Source of the DNA: Sorghum bicolor
Lineage: Eukaryota; Streptophyta; Magnoliopsida; Poales; Poaceae
Reading direction: 5' to 3'
Length of the DNA: 64,000 bases
NCBI RefSeq assembly: GCF_000003195.3
Contig: NC_012872.2
Span: 22,282,066-22,346,065, forward strand
The position numbers and the translations under genes were made by a program. Each line of letters opens with the position of its first letter. Position 1 is the stretch's first letter. The notes below the pieces were generated by a model. It saw only the letters and a program-made list of their open reading frames with translations, searched no databases and was not told the DNA's origin. Shown one piece after another: positions 33,579 to 44,287 of the stretch.

Positions 33579-34813
33579 TGTTGACGGTTCTTAAGTATCA
33601 ATTTTAATTATCAAATAAACAAGAGAAAAGACCAATATGCAACCATCACCTAGAATTAGGGTTTGATCTGACAGAATTCCATGAGTTTTGTTGTTTATCT
33701 GTTTCTGCAGGGGGTTATCAGGAAATAAGGAAGAAAGGCCCACATGTCGGGATTACATAGAGATATCAACGCATCGCGTAATTTTTCATCATCTAGAAGA
33801 CTCGAGAAGCCATGAGACCGAAGCGGAGGCGAAACTGGGCCAGGCCCAGGGCGCCCGCCCTGGTAGCCTGGGCGCCCGCTCCCCAGTTGGAGCCAAATCA
33901 GGACTCTTTCGCTCGGGATATTCCACCGACCTATTGGATCAAGAAAAACATAGTACCACCTCGCCTATCGACCCAAAAACGCATAGAAGGGGAGGACTAT
34001 ATAAGCAAGGCCCCCTGGCCCCTGGAGAAGACATGAAGAAATTATCATAGAGACTGAGGGGTGCCGTCGAAGGAAAACCTCTTCTCTAATTAATATTTCT
34101 TTTTAGGCTTAGCAACCAATGTAAGGTAGAAATAGATCTTCTAGTTTCTACTAGATTGAGAGAGATAGAGTGGAGGTGTAGATTGGAGGAAGCCCGGCCT
34201 GTCGGTGTCTACTCCACGCTTGTACCTGCGGGATCAAGTTCTCCTAACCCGAAGCTTGCTCCTAGGATTCTTCAGTAATTCGACTTCTAAATTCTTGTAA
34301 GTTCTTGTTTTATTGTTCTTATGGTTTATGAGTTTACTTTAATCTCTTCGCGTAGAGTTTAGAGTAATCATTGTTGGCGTAAACGTGGTGTTTAGGCTGG
34401 GGTACTCATAGATATTCCCTGACTAGCTGGACTGTGGTAGTAGTGAGGAACGTGACAATTCCGAGCTACCTTTGTAGATCACATCTCGTTAGCAGGAAGG
34501 ATAGGGTTTATAGGTGTGGGTTGAACATCCTTTGTGGTGTCTAGATTCCATTAGCCTCCCCATTAGAACAGTAGATCATCCTTACCAAAGTTAGAAGGAG
34601 ACTACGGTTGCAGTCTTCTCTATTTATCACTCACATCGAAAGACATTCTTTGTGCCTAAAGGTTAGTAGTAATAGACCGGTTAGTCAGATGCACTCTTTC
34701 TCCTAGTGGTAAAAATATAAATACGATAACTCTGGATAACCTCCCGGGTGAAGTGCTCACCGATATCCGTGCGCTTGCGGATCAATTCCTTATTGCGTTC
34801 CCAAATATCAACA
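33579..34813 (+). repeat. 3' LTR of element E
   Basis: Matches 25491-26724 with about 17 differences and a 1-bp indel near the 3' end. TATA box TATATAA at 33998-34004. Confidence 0.93.
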
Positions 34814-34818
34814 GTAGT
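34814..34818. repeat. Target site duplication GTAGT, right side of element E
   Basis: Partner of 25486-25490. Confidence 0.92.
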
Positions 34819-35985
34819 CCTATCTAAATATTTTTGGTTACTCCTTGTATCATGACTCTCTTTATTTGAGGATGAGAATGACAGAATGTGTATATATATA
34901 TTTTTTCTGACGGAGATTTTGATTTTCCCGGCCATGCCCTTTGGCTTTTCCTTCTTTTTTTTCATGGATAACTTATGCCCATATGTTTCAAAGGGATCTC
35001 AAAGAGGAAAATGGAGAGATGTCATGATGGTGATGTAAGGAGTAAAATTGTGTATGGGGATGCGCAAACCTCTGGGTGAGAGTTTGGCATGCTCATTTGG
35101 TGGAAGCTAAGACGCAACTCTCAGGGTAAGAGTTGGCATATTTTTGGTGGATGGAAGGGTGCATATTGTGCGCAACTTCTCAGTGTAAGAGTCGGCTTTA
35201 TTTGCTGGGTGCGTGAATCTCATATCATGGGTGCATGACCATAATCTCACTCTAGGATACCTGGGATTTGACTCAACTCAAAGCGCCGCAAGCCGCCTAT
35301 GACTAAAGGTGTACAAACTACTAAGCAAGTCATATGGCCTTGGTAGGTATTTCATAATCATTGAGGAAATCTTTGTTTTGAATTTTTGGAAAGAAAACTC
35401 CAGATGTCAAGTTTCTCTTAGAACAAAGTCATAGCAAAATCTATTTATACCATATCATGTCTCGCAACAACTTAGAAAAGGATCATGCATTTGCAACCCA
35501 CAAGATTTCAAGTTCTCAGAATGAGATATTTTTAGCCAACAAACTTAAATCTTGATGAACACTAAATTATAACTTAGATACTAGAGAATTATAGACAGAG
35601 CAACTATTCATCATTTCAACAGAAGAGAAACTAACATATCATAGCGCACATGAGAGTGGAATTTTTTTGAAAGATGATGAAAAATTATTGAAATTTAAAT
35701 ACTGAAATTAAAAACTAAAATTAAGTTCAAGAATGTAAGATACATGTTACCCCTTGTGGGGGACCTCCTCCAAGCTAGCTCACTGCTGCGGTCTAGGGAA
35801 ATATCTCATGGATCGCAAGTAGGCCATCTGTGCCTAGTGCCGGCGACGGCTTGCATCGTCAAGCTCGTTGAAGCTCTGCTGGGTTTGCTGATGCCATTGG
35901 GTAGCAGTCTGGATGTGGGCATTTAGCATACCTTGGATCTGCCTGTTCTAGAGCTCCAGTCCTCCCATGCGAGTGTTGAGGACGT
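34814..35985 (-). other. Non-coding interior of element C right of element E
   Basis: AT-rich DNA with no supported ORF. It continues the element C interior interrupted at 25490. Confidence 0.5.
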
Positions 35986-37385
35986 CTAGTGTGACATGAG
36001 GGCAAACAGGGGGTGGCATTCCCTCAGAATCTGAGGAGTGTCCTGGCTCGTGATGCCTGGATCCCCTGCCCCATATGCCTCTGGCTCGCTTGGGCCTACG
36101 ACTCTGTGCGCCTGCCAGCTCGACCCTCCTGCCTGCAAGCTCGAACCTCTAGCCTCGTAGCGGTGAGGAATGTATCCCATACCATATCCATACCTACGGC
36201 TAAATCTGGGTATAGGAATAGCAGGGGTCCATCCCATCCTTGGCATAGCTGGTGGTGGAGTGTGCTATGCCGGCTGTGCGGATGGTGCTGCCTGTGCTGC
36301 CCTTGTTGCTTGTGCTGCCTACTATTCTTGTTCCCTTTTCCGTGATTTCCTGCGAGAAACAGAGCTCTTGCGTCCTTCTTCCCTCTCAGTGAGGGTGAAG
36401 GTGAGTGATGGGGAATTATACAGAGCGAGATCCGGGTTAGGTAACTGGATCTCGTTTGTATATCCTAGAAAATAATATAAAATCTTTTTACCTATTTTGT
36501 CACGTTTAATCACATGTGCATGCTAAAGATATGATTCATTAATCATGATGCGTGGAGTAGTGATGTAAATATTGGTATTAGCAGCATGGGGATCAACACT
36601 TGCAGCAAGGCGAGTAATAAGAGATGTGCACATGATAGTAGTTGAAGTCTTAATGGAATGCAACCAATGATTAACAAGCTTAATAATAGGTGCAACCTTA
36701 ATCTTTTTGAGCGCAGCACAAAGCAACTTCAACTCTATGTCGTAAGTAAGATGTGTATCATCTCTTGAAAAGAACGAACTAGCGATCCACTTATGGAGAA
36801 GACTCAGAGTGGGGTGATGGATGTTGGCAGAATGCCCCTGAAACTTTCCAATGACGTGTTGCCCCAAGATCAAATGCCAGAATGCATGACGTTGGTAACC
36901 CCCGAGGGAGAAACCTAAGTCAATGGAGCACCGCTCGTGGAAACCCAAACGGTTGGCAATTTCCTTCCAATAAATACCGAAATCTCTTACAAAGCAACAG
37001 AAGGTAATACCATAATCGACAATTTGTAGAGTGCCAAAAATTTGGATCATCAAAAGACGTAACCCAAGCTCATGAACGGGGGAAACTCTACTCCAACCAA
37101 GATGCTCGAAAAATAGTATCAAACTCAACATCCATACCTATTTGGTGCAAGAATGCGGGGCCGAATGCTAGCGAATGGAGGAGCTCGCGTTCCTTCATGA
37201 TGTTGTATGCCTGCATCTCCCACTCGCTCTCCAAGACGATCAAGGGGGTGTCGTCCTCGTCAATGGCGTGGCTGTGTGGCTCCTCCTCCTCTCCTCCATG
37301 TGCCGGCTGCTCGTTCCTTGCAGGGGTTGGTGGATCTTCCCCGCGGTTGGCGGCGGCTCCTTCTAAACCCGGATATTCTATTCAT
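35986..37385 (-). pseudogene. Decayed ORF of element C, Athila-associated type, function unknown
   Basis: From about 37385 to 37105 one frame encodes an acidic segment, then EWEMQAYNIMKERELLHSLA and IGMDVEFDTIF. A one-base frameshift near 37100 shifts to the frame HLGWSRVSPVHELG...CSIDLGFSLGG...HHPTLSLLHKWIASSFFSRDDTH, open to a TAG at 36523. The same frame continues to 35986, broken only by TAG codons (two adjacent at about 36319-36324, one near 36274) in a Gln/Ala-rich tract, consistent with CAG-to-TAG changes. From memory this pattern belongs to extra ORFs in grass Athila-type elements; I cannot give a function. It lies downstream of gag where pol would be expected. Confidence 0.5.
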
Positions 37386-38268
37386 GGTGGACGAGCTAGC
37401 ACAAGTGTATGGTGTTTTTGCTTGGAGAGAGAAGTGTGCAAGAGGTTTTTGACAGAATTTTCTTGCACTAAGCTTGTGGAGTAGGCTATGAAGCAAAGTG
37501 GATCAAGAGAGTGAAGAAGAGAAGAGTAAAAAAATGTGTGTGCGAGGGGTGAGGTGCTCCAACCGGGATCCTCTCGATTTATTTAGTTGATCGCAGGCGG
37601 GGGAGCGCCCTCCTCAATGGCTACTAGCCGTTTGCCCAAAGGCCGAGGCCAGTAGGCCTTGGGCAGGGTGCGGCCGCACCCTGGTGTGCCCGCACCAGTG
37701 GTGGGCCCGCCTCTGCCCGGCCTTTTGGCTACTGGCTCCAATGGTCACCCCAAACGTCTCTCTGGTTACGATCAGACTTGGTTCAAAATCTTGCTCTAGA
37801 TTTTAATTTTCCACATATTTATTCAAAATATTTTTAGTTTTCAAAAAATTATATAAAAATAAGATTTGGAAATGGGACAATCTATACTACCAGAAAATAA
37901 TTTTTATAAGATTTTCAAAGAAACTTTATTTTTGACTAAAAATAAAACTGTAGAAAGGGAAACTTTTGGAAACTAAAAATAAAAACTTTCTATAAAAAGG
38001 GAAATTAAAATGAAATTTAAAGAATTTAAAAAGACATATACCTGAGCGGGGACACCTCCCCCAAGCTTGCTTGATGTCGTGGGCCCCTTTTAGATATCTT
38101 TAATGGGACACAAATAACACAAAATTTATTTTTATTATATATAGTTTTTTTTAGATAACTGCCGAATGCCTTCGGCAAGGGCTCAACATTTATAGTCCAT
38201 TGGCAAGACTTTCCTTCCTTCATTCTTCTGTGGCTGCATGGATGTTTCTGGTTGACTTGGGATCCTCT
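37386..38268. other. Non-coding interior of element C between ORF relic and gag
   Basis: No gene. Contains an AT-rich block (37790-38040) and a PPT-like TCCCCCAAGCTT at 38057-38068, about 200 bp downstream of the gag relic in transcript sense. Confidence 0.5.
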
Positions 38269-39390
38269 CTATGTCATGACTGGAATTGATGCAGCTATCT
38301 GTGCTATATGTGTTTCTATCATCTTGTTGAAACTCGTCTGACTTTTGATAGATGAACAAAGAGTTTCAAGCTTGGCGTTGATGTTCTCAATGATCTTGTC
38401 AGTGTAGGACAACTTCTTGGTTAGATTCTCGTTGATTTTAGCTTGCCTTCTGACCAGATCTTTCAAGGAAGGCTGATTTAAGAAATTACCCTGTGGGCGG
38501 TGCATATTGTTCCACCCGTTGTTACCTTGCTGTGGTGGCCAAAACCCAATGTTGACATATGCTGCTTCTTCTTGGGTTTCGGGGCAATTGTTCCCCGAAT
38601 GACCATCATCACCACAAACTTCACACGATGTGTGTGAGTTCAATGCTTGGACGGTGCCCATGTTGGGATTTGCAACTTGTCCGTCCATCCTCTGGAGCAG
38701 CAAGTCTATTTTTGTGGCAAGCACATCTGCCTCCTCCACAGGTTGCGAGCCTTTTTGTGTTTTCCTTCCTTATCCTCAGCTTTGATTTGCCACCATCTTC
38801 TCGATGAGGGCAGTAGCTTCATTCATGGTGAGACAAAGGAATGCACCTCCAGCTACGTCATCTACGTGCCCCTTTGACATGGCCGTGAGGCCTTCGTGGA
38901 AGTTCTGGAGCACAAGCCAGTCTTCCATTCCAAGATGTGGACAGGCCCGGATGTACTCCTGGAGCCTCTCGCATGCTTCGGGTATGGACTCAAGTGAAGA
39001 CTGTTGGAAGTTAGAGATCTTCCCCCTTAGAGCACTGGTCCTGCTCATGAGGAAGAACTTTACGAGGAATGCCGCGGAGCACTTTTCCCATTTGTCAACA
39101 GCTTCCTTGTTCTGGTAAAACCATTGTTTTGCCTTTCCGGCGTGGGAAAAGGGAAACAGACGGAGCCTGATGTTGATCTGCGCGATGTCCTTGATGACGA
39201 CGGTGTCGCAGAGCTCAAGGAAGTTCTGAAGGTGGGCGTTGGCATCCTTGCTTGGCTGGCCACAAAATTGGCTTGCCTGCACCATAGAGATGAGGCCAAT
39301 GCGGATCTCGAAGCTTCCATTCCCCATATTGAGCCCAGTCGGCTCGTTGGCAACAGCGGGAGTGGAGTAGTCATGGAGTGTCTTGGCCAT
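38269..39390 (-). pseudogene. gag: Gag with zinc knuckle of element C, two nonsense codons
   Basis: A single minus frame from ATG 39388-39390 to 38269, broken by TGA 38776-38778 and TAA 38770-38772. The N-terminal part is Athila-type Gag (HLQNFLELCDTV; RLRLFPFSHAGKAKQWFYQ; FFLMSRTSALRGKISNFQQ; WLVLQNFHEGLT; AGGAFLCLTMNEATALIEKM). The C-terminal part has a perfect CX2CX4HX4C knuckle (CEVCGDDGHSGNNC) and a helical region (LVRRQAKINENLTKKLSY) ending at a TGA. Gag would bind element RNA and form the particle. This zinc-knuckle Gag differs from the knuckle-less Gag of A and E, so C belongs to another Athila subfamily. Confidence 0.78.
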
Positions 39391-39651
39391 ATCGATTGGT
39401 GCGGTTGGTGCTGGAACGGTTGATTCGCTTGCCAGTTACGTAGTAGACAAAGAGACGGTACGAACCCTTCTCTTCCTAAGGACTATTTCTAGATCAGTGT
39501 CGAAGTTTGCCGGCAAGTTGAAACCGCTCATACACTATCCTGTTTTCATTCCAATAAAAAACATGAAGAAAACAGTAAAGTTATCCTACTTAATCTATGG
39601 ATACCAATGCTTATTATGCAATTAATGTTTATGCTAGTATGATTTTTGCCT

Positions 39652-39669
39652 TCCTCGGCAATGGCACTA
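39652..39669 (-). other. Second PBS-like sequence in element C
   Basis: Minus strand TAGTGCCATTGCCGAGGA, a degraded tRNA-Asp-type PBS followed by AAATGCTTGT on the plus side, as at a normal PBS-LTR border. It lies 72 bp from the PBS that adjoins the LTR. Confidence 0.5.
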
Positions 39670-39723
39670 GAAATGCTTGTCGGCAATTCTTAGCGTCACT
39701 ACTAAAAATAGACCATAGATCCA

Positions 39724-39741
39724 TCCTTAGCAATGGCACCA
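39724..39741 (-). other. Primer binding site of element C, decayed
   Basis: TCCTTAGCAATGGCACCA on the plus strand against canonical TCCCCGGCAACGGCGCCA: five mismatches, all transitions (C to T or G to A). Confidence 0.7.
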
Positions 39742-39745
39742 GAAA

Positions 39746-41432
39746 TGTTGGGTGTTAGCATACCGTAACTATCGCTACCTTAGAGAGATAACACAAGGCA
39801 ACTCGATGGCGCCGACCTTAGCAGTGTAGTCTGGTAACAATAATTAGGAATGCTGGATTGGCTTTCCTAAACATCCTTACTTGCGATATGCAAAGCTGTG
39901 GCACTGCGCTTGAAAGTGCACAAGGATTACAATCTTAAGTAACGGTACTTAGGTATGCCAATTGATAGTTCAGAATGAAGAAGTAATATAACTGCAAGCG
40001 GACAGAACTATCATTGTAGCATTTCAACCCATGAGTATTCAAGGAAGTCGAATTTATAATTCTGTAGGAAGGCAAAGGGATTAAACATGGTGTAAATATG
40101 ATTACTTATTGAATGCTTGGTAGACATAGAGTAAACAGGAATAAACATGATATTCAAGATAGTGGACACACATTGATCAACCTCAATGATAAAATAGAAG
40201 AGAAATAATAAATAAAAAATAAATAAATAAATCTACTTGAGCGGACATGGGTCACATATATCTATGCATAGAACTATTAGCGGATCATCTAATTAGCAAT
40301 ACATAGAGTTAGAACTAAGCCTGAGACGAGGGGAGATCCCCCCAGCTGGATACGCAGATGATAGAGACTTTACAGAACACCTATCAGAATACCTGATCAT
40401 GGGGGAATGCAAAGGATGACAGAGCTGTCACTACCCTGCCACCTACCCCTCTACCCAAAAGATACCCGCACATCCAGTGATTCCTGCATACCTGAACACC
40501 ACGTTCACATAATTGGAAACAACTCCTAACCCCCATGGGCCCCACCCCTTCGGAGTGACAGGCTAGGCTAAGAGTAACCATAACATCACAGTGAACCATC
40601 ATCCCATTCCTAATTCTAATCCTAATCATACTAATCTGATGAACAATGAAGAACAATGATGAACATACCAAGAACATAGCACAAGAACTAAGAACTAGTT
40701 CATATACTACGAACATGATAAGAACACAACCATACTCTAGTTCATATGCATAATCATATAAATATGAATAGAACTTGCTCATTGAAGAAGGTTGAATATT
40801 ATTCATACCAAGAAGATCCTTTCTTCCAAGGAGACAAGCTCTCCTTGCTAGCTCTTGCCTTGCTCTACTACTAATCTAGACTAAAGATACAAGTGAGAGG
40901 TGTGAGGTAAATTGACTCCAAATGATGTGTGTCTTGAAAAGGCGGGGAGTGCCTCTCTTTTTATAGTGGAACTAGGACGGTTCGTCGCATCTAAATTTGG
41001 TAGTAGGTGAAACCGTCCTATGCATGCAACCGCCTCAGAAAGATGGGCCCGGTTTGCCACCTCCAGGGGTGCGCCTGCACCAGGGTGTGGCCGCACCCTG
41101 GGTGGGTCCCCCTGGGCGCCGCCTTCGTGTGGTCGGTTTGGTTCTGGGCCTGGATCTCTCCCGTGGTTACGATCAGGCCCAGTTCTGTGTTGTTCGGGCC
41201 TTTCTCTATCTTCTTGGTTTGCGCATTTCTAAATACGTCTTTTGGTACTTTGCGCTTTCTTCGTGGTATGACACATTTCCACTTGTTGCACTATAATTCC
41301 TACTAAATATAATCACTATGGAACAAGTGGAACTTGTTACTAATAAAATGCATGTGTGTATATAATATGATTATTTCTTCTCCTTTCGGATCAAGTTGGT
41401 AGTTTATGATTGGTCTATAATGACTGCCAACA
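39746..41432 (-). repeat. 5' LTR of element C (1687 bp)
   Basis: TGTTGGGTG...GCCAACA. Its distal third matches the truncated left copy. A TATA-like CTATAAAAAG is at about 40956-40965 (minus strand). The right flank begins CTGGT. Confidence 0.78.
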
Positions 41433-42604
41433 CTGGTCATGAAGAGATCGCCGAGGTTGAGGAGGCAGAGAGAATAGAATGAGTCGCCAAGCAGCTTGTT
41501 AATGAAGTTAAGGTAAGTGATCTCGTAACTTAAAAATAGGAAGTGCCATCATAACCTTGTTACATGTGTATATATGTTCGTAATCCATAGGATGCGATGG
41601 AGACGGTGAAATATCATAAAAGATATTTCGACCAAATTGAAGGAATCATGGCTGAGAACAAAGCCTTGACTAGGGAAGTGGACCGCATTCGGCTAGAAGC
41701 CGAGAAGGAAGCCAAGGAGAGGGTTGCTCAAGAAGATAGGATGGTGGACTTGTCTCAGTGACTAGCCGACAAGGATCGCGAGAAAAGGGGTAAGACTAGC
41801 GATTGGCGCTAATCGTTATGCATGGTATTTTTTGTTCCTGTTGACATAACAGTTGCTGCTATAGGTCTAGAGGAAGAACTGGAGCGCATCTGGAAGGAGA
41901 GAGACTAGCTCGACCAAGAACATTCTCGCATATTAAAGAGCGAGAGGAAGGCTGGGAAAGAGCTAAGAACAAGGAACCGAGAGTTGAGTGGTAAGACCAG
42001 ACTTGTCGGGTGGATTGAAAACTCTTTTGTTTTTGGGGCCCATTACAAACTTCCCTTGTTTTGTCCTTGTTGTAGTGCTAAAAGCTAATACTAAGAAGCA
42101 TCTCGAGGACCTAGTGAAGGACTGAGACTTGTGGAAGAGCAGGTGCCTCTAGATCTGGAAGGGTGTAGCCCTAGTGCTAGACTTTATTAGTCCAGAGGTG
42201 CCTAAAGACCAGCCCAACGCACATACTCTTGGCCTAGTTGAGAAAGCACAGCGCGCATGGGGTTGACTTCAGCAGTTTGTCAAGGACGGTGGAGAGTATG
42301 CCGGAGCACATGTCCTAAGCATTGTATGTGCCCACTACCCCCCGAGGTCGGTCCAAAGTAGGCAGATGACCTTCGTGTTAGTCTTCTGGACCTGTCCTCG
42401 ACTGTGATCAGTGATATTAACCTCTGCGGGACGTCTACTCCGCCTAGCCAACCGGGATCAGAAAGGTCGACTAGGGAGTGGTTGGAGTTGTCTGCTACAG
42501 GAGATGGGCGGTCAGCACCTGCGGTCTCGACCAGCCAGGCGCCAGTGGCCCCGGCCTCTTCGACGGTACCAGAGGCTTGTGTCAGCGAGCAGCCCAAGCA
42601 GTGA
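41433..42604 (+). pseudogene. Relic of a spliced retrotransposon passenger gene (coiled-coil C-terminal part)
   Basis: Four exon pieces with matching GT-AG introns and phases: about 41433-41512, 41591-41789, 41865-41990, 42076 onward. They encode helical, charged sequence (VKYHKRYFDQIEGIMAENK; VDRIRLEAEKEAKERVAQ; LEEELERIWKERD) and then a segment recalling the C-terminal part of Tat passenger proteins (FVKDGGEYAGAHVLSIVCAHYP, shown here in part). Several stops interrupt it (for example TGA in the first exon and TAG or TGA codons near 41758, 41908, 42123). The N-terminal part was cut off when element C inserted at 41432. Its own parent element is otherwise not visible. Confidence 0.6.
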
Positions 42605-42649
42605 GCTCCAGCTTAGTCTGTAGGTTAAGACTAGGACCGCCTAGAGGGG

Positions 42650-43381
42650 TGTTGACGCCGTTTTCAGACACATGTCTTTGGATATGCACTTGGAGTTAAT
42701 GAAGTGAAGATCGTTAGATGGGGCGATGGTGACCAGTCTACAGGAGAGTTACCGATGGAGGTTGGTGCCGATGGGAGAGCAACGGAATTTGACTAAGTCT
42801 AGGAAGTAGTAACGGGATCGTGCCGATCACTAGCACTGATGATTGCCGATGATGGTGAAAGGCGGTCTGCCGATGGTCGTGGAGGAAGATGCAGGGGTTG
42901 CTGATTGACTCGTGGCAGTGTACCGATTGGTTACGGGAGATAATTTAAAGTTTTCCTTAGTTATTAGGATTCATTTTCTATACGGATTCTGTTTAATTTG
43001 GAATTCGAGTTCTAGTCGTGTCTAGTCATAGCTCTTCGGATAGGGTATAAATGTAGACCCGAGGGCAATGTAATGAGACATCTATCTATCAATAAATCAA
43101 ACACAAGTTTTTACTCATATTCCAGCATCTACTTTTTCGACGACTTCGTCATATTTTCCTTTTATTACGAGTTCTTATGAATTTGTCGGGTCAAACTCGG
43201 TGCATTCTCAAGTTCCGCGTGAGCACCTCTTGGCCGTGACATCCGGGCGCATCGCTGTTGTCGGGACCAAAGTGTTCGAGTTACCATCTTTGTCGATTGT
43301 AGGGTCAAATCGGCTGGCACGCCTTAACGTTTGAATCGGGTATTAGCCCTTTGTGTTTGTAGATCAGCTTTTGCATCAACA
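42650..43381 (+). repeat. 5' LTR of element G (732 bp)
   Basis: TGTTGACGCC...GCATCAACA, followed by the PBS region CATCTTTTGGCACGCC. GGGTATAAATG at about 43038-43048 is the likely TATA box and AATAAATC near 43091 the likely polyadenylation signal. Confidence 0.75.
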
Positions 43382-43388
43382 CATCTTT

Positions 43389-43406
43389 TGGCACGCCCAG
43401 TGAGAC
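43389..43406 (+). other. Primer binding site of element G
   Basis: TGGCACGCCCAGTGAGAC, 7 nt after the LTR, the usual TTGGCACGCCC form in Tat elements; I did not assign the tRNA. Confidence 0.65.
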
Positions 43407-43429
43407 ACAGATTCAAGTTCAAGATCAAC

Positions 43430-44287
43430 ATGTCGAACACCAATTTCGACTTGGAGAACGTCATCCCAGTGACGGAAGCCAATCTCAGAGATGAGCAGAA
43501 GCAAGCTATGGCGAAGCAACTATGCTTGAAATCCTTCAGTATCAACAGGAGTGGTGAAGTGATCCAAAAGGAAGCGTTGCCGACGCCTCAGTAGATAACT
43601 TTTGAAGCCAATCCTGGTAAATTGCAAGAGGTGGTTGATGGTGCTGTCCACCGTGCTCTGATCAATCAAGCTGGCGTACTGTCCAACACGGTTTTCAATG
43701 CTGTGGCTAGAACTTTCAAGGAAGGACAAGTACCACCATCTTATGTGGGTCCTGCACATCATCAACCAGGGTCACCGGTGGTACAGCTCCATCGGCTAGT
43801 ACAGTCGTTGCGGGCGCAGAAGCTACTTCTTCTCCATGTACATTAGGGATGACTAATGCGCAATCTACACCGATGACCACTAATCCATCTACGTCAGATG
43901 GGCAGATCAAACTTGCTACAGATCTAATGGCGTCAGCCATGTCAGGATCTGTCCCTCCCAACTGGTGGGGTTATGGTATGCACCTAGAATTGATGGCAAA
44001 AAGTCCTGGGACATCTCAAGTGGCTGACGAGACAGGCCAGGCTCCTATGCAATCGGCACCTCCAAATCTACCGATGAATCAGAATCCCCAGTATTCTACA
44101 ACTACTACTGCGAGACCTTACACTAGGAATTCTCAAGCTCCAACGTTTCAGATGCCTAATGCATCGGCAGATACAATGCCGACGCAGTAGAGGTTTATGA
44201 CACAGCCAGGGTATGTCAATTAAATGTTGATGCCCAATTACCAGTCATCGGCAGGGCCTATGCCAATGAATGCTAATAGTGGATGGA
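43430..44287 (+). pseudogene. gag: Gag N-terminal region of element G
   Basis: Starts MSNTNFDLENVIPVTEANLR at ATG 43430. TAG at 43592 and a frameshift before 43849 break it; the next frame (MTNAQSTPMTTNPSTSDGQ) is a Gln/Pro/Ser-rich linker with further stops (44188, 44221). It is interrupted by solo LTR H after 44287 and resumes at 45556. Confidence 0.6.
44283..44287. repeat. Target site duplication ATGGA, left side of solo LTR H
   Basis: ATGGA is repeated at 45556-45560. Confidence 0.9.

Larger units (their letters stand above)
25491..34813 (+). mobile_element. Element E: full-length Athila-type Ty3/gypsy retrotransposon
   Basis: LTRs 25491-26724 and 33579-34813 (1234 and 1235 bp), about 17 differences by eye (1.4%), perfect GTAGT target duplication, PBS 26733-26750 and PPT at 33560-33578. 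Internal order: gag-protease-RT-RNaseH-integrase in one frame (26854-31239) with a single TGA, then an extra ORF (31644-32273) with its own promoter-like region. Its orientation is opposite to host element C. It is young but carries at least three lesions or oddities in the polyprotein (TGA 27370, Asn at the protease active site, Gly at the integrase Glu), so this copy is unlikely to be autonomous. Confidence 0.93.
16210..41432 (-). mobile_element. Element C: old Athila-type element, gag only, host of D and E
   Basis: The right LTR (39746-41432) and the surviving part of the left LTR (16210-16763) match each other; PBS beside the right LTR gives a minus orientation. The internal region is 16764-16930, 25127-25490 and 34814-39745, interrupted by D and E. 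The sequence across each insertion reads on smoothly once the 5-bp duplications are removed. It keeps a zinc-knuckle gag relic (38269-39390) and a second decayed ORF (35986-37385), but I see no RT, RNase H or integrase. LTR copies differ by several indels and many substitutions, so it is much older than D and E. Confidence 0.8.

Noticed and set aside
42650..43381. LTR of element G as the 3' LTR of the element that carried the 41433-42604 relic
   Set aside because: The LTR is followed by a PBS and gag in the same orientation, so it is a 5' LTR; a link to the relic cannot be shown.
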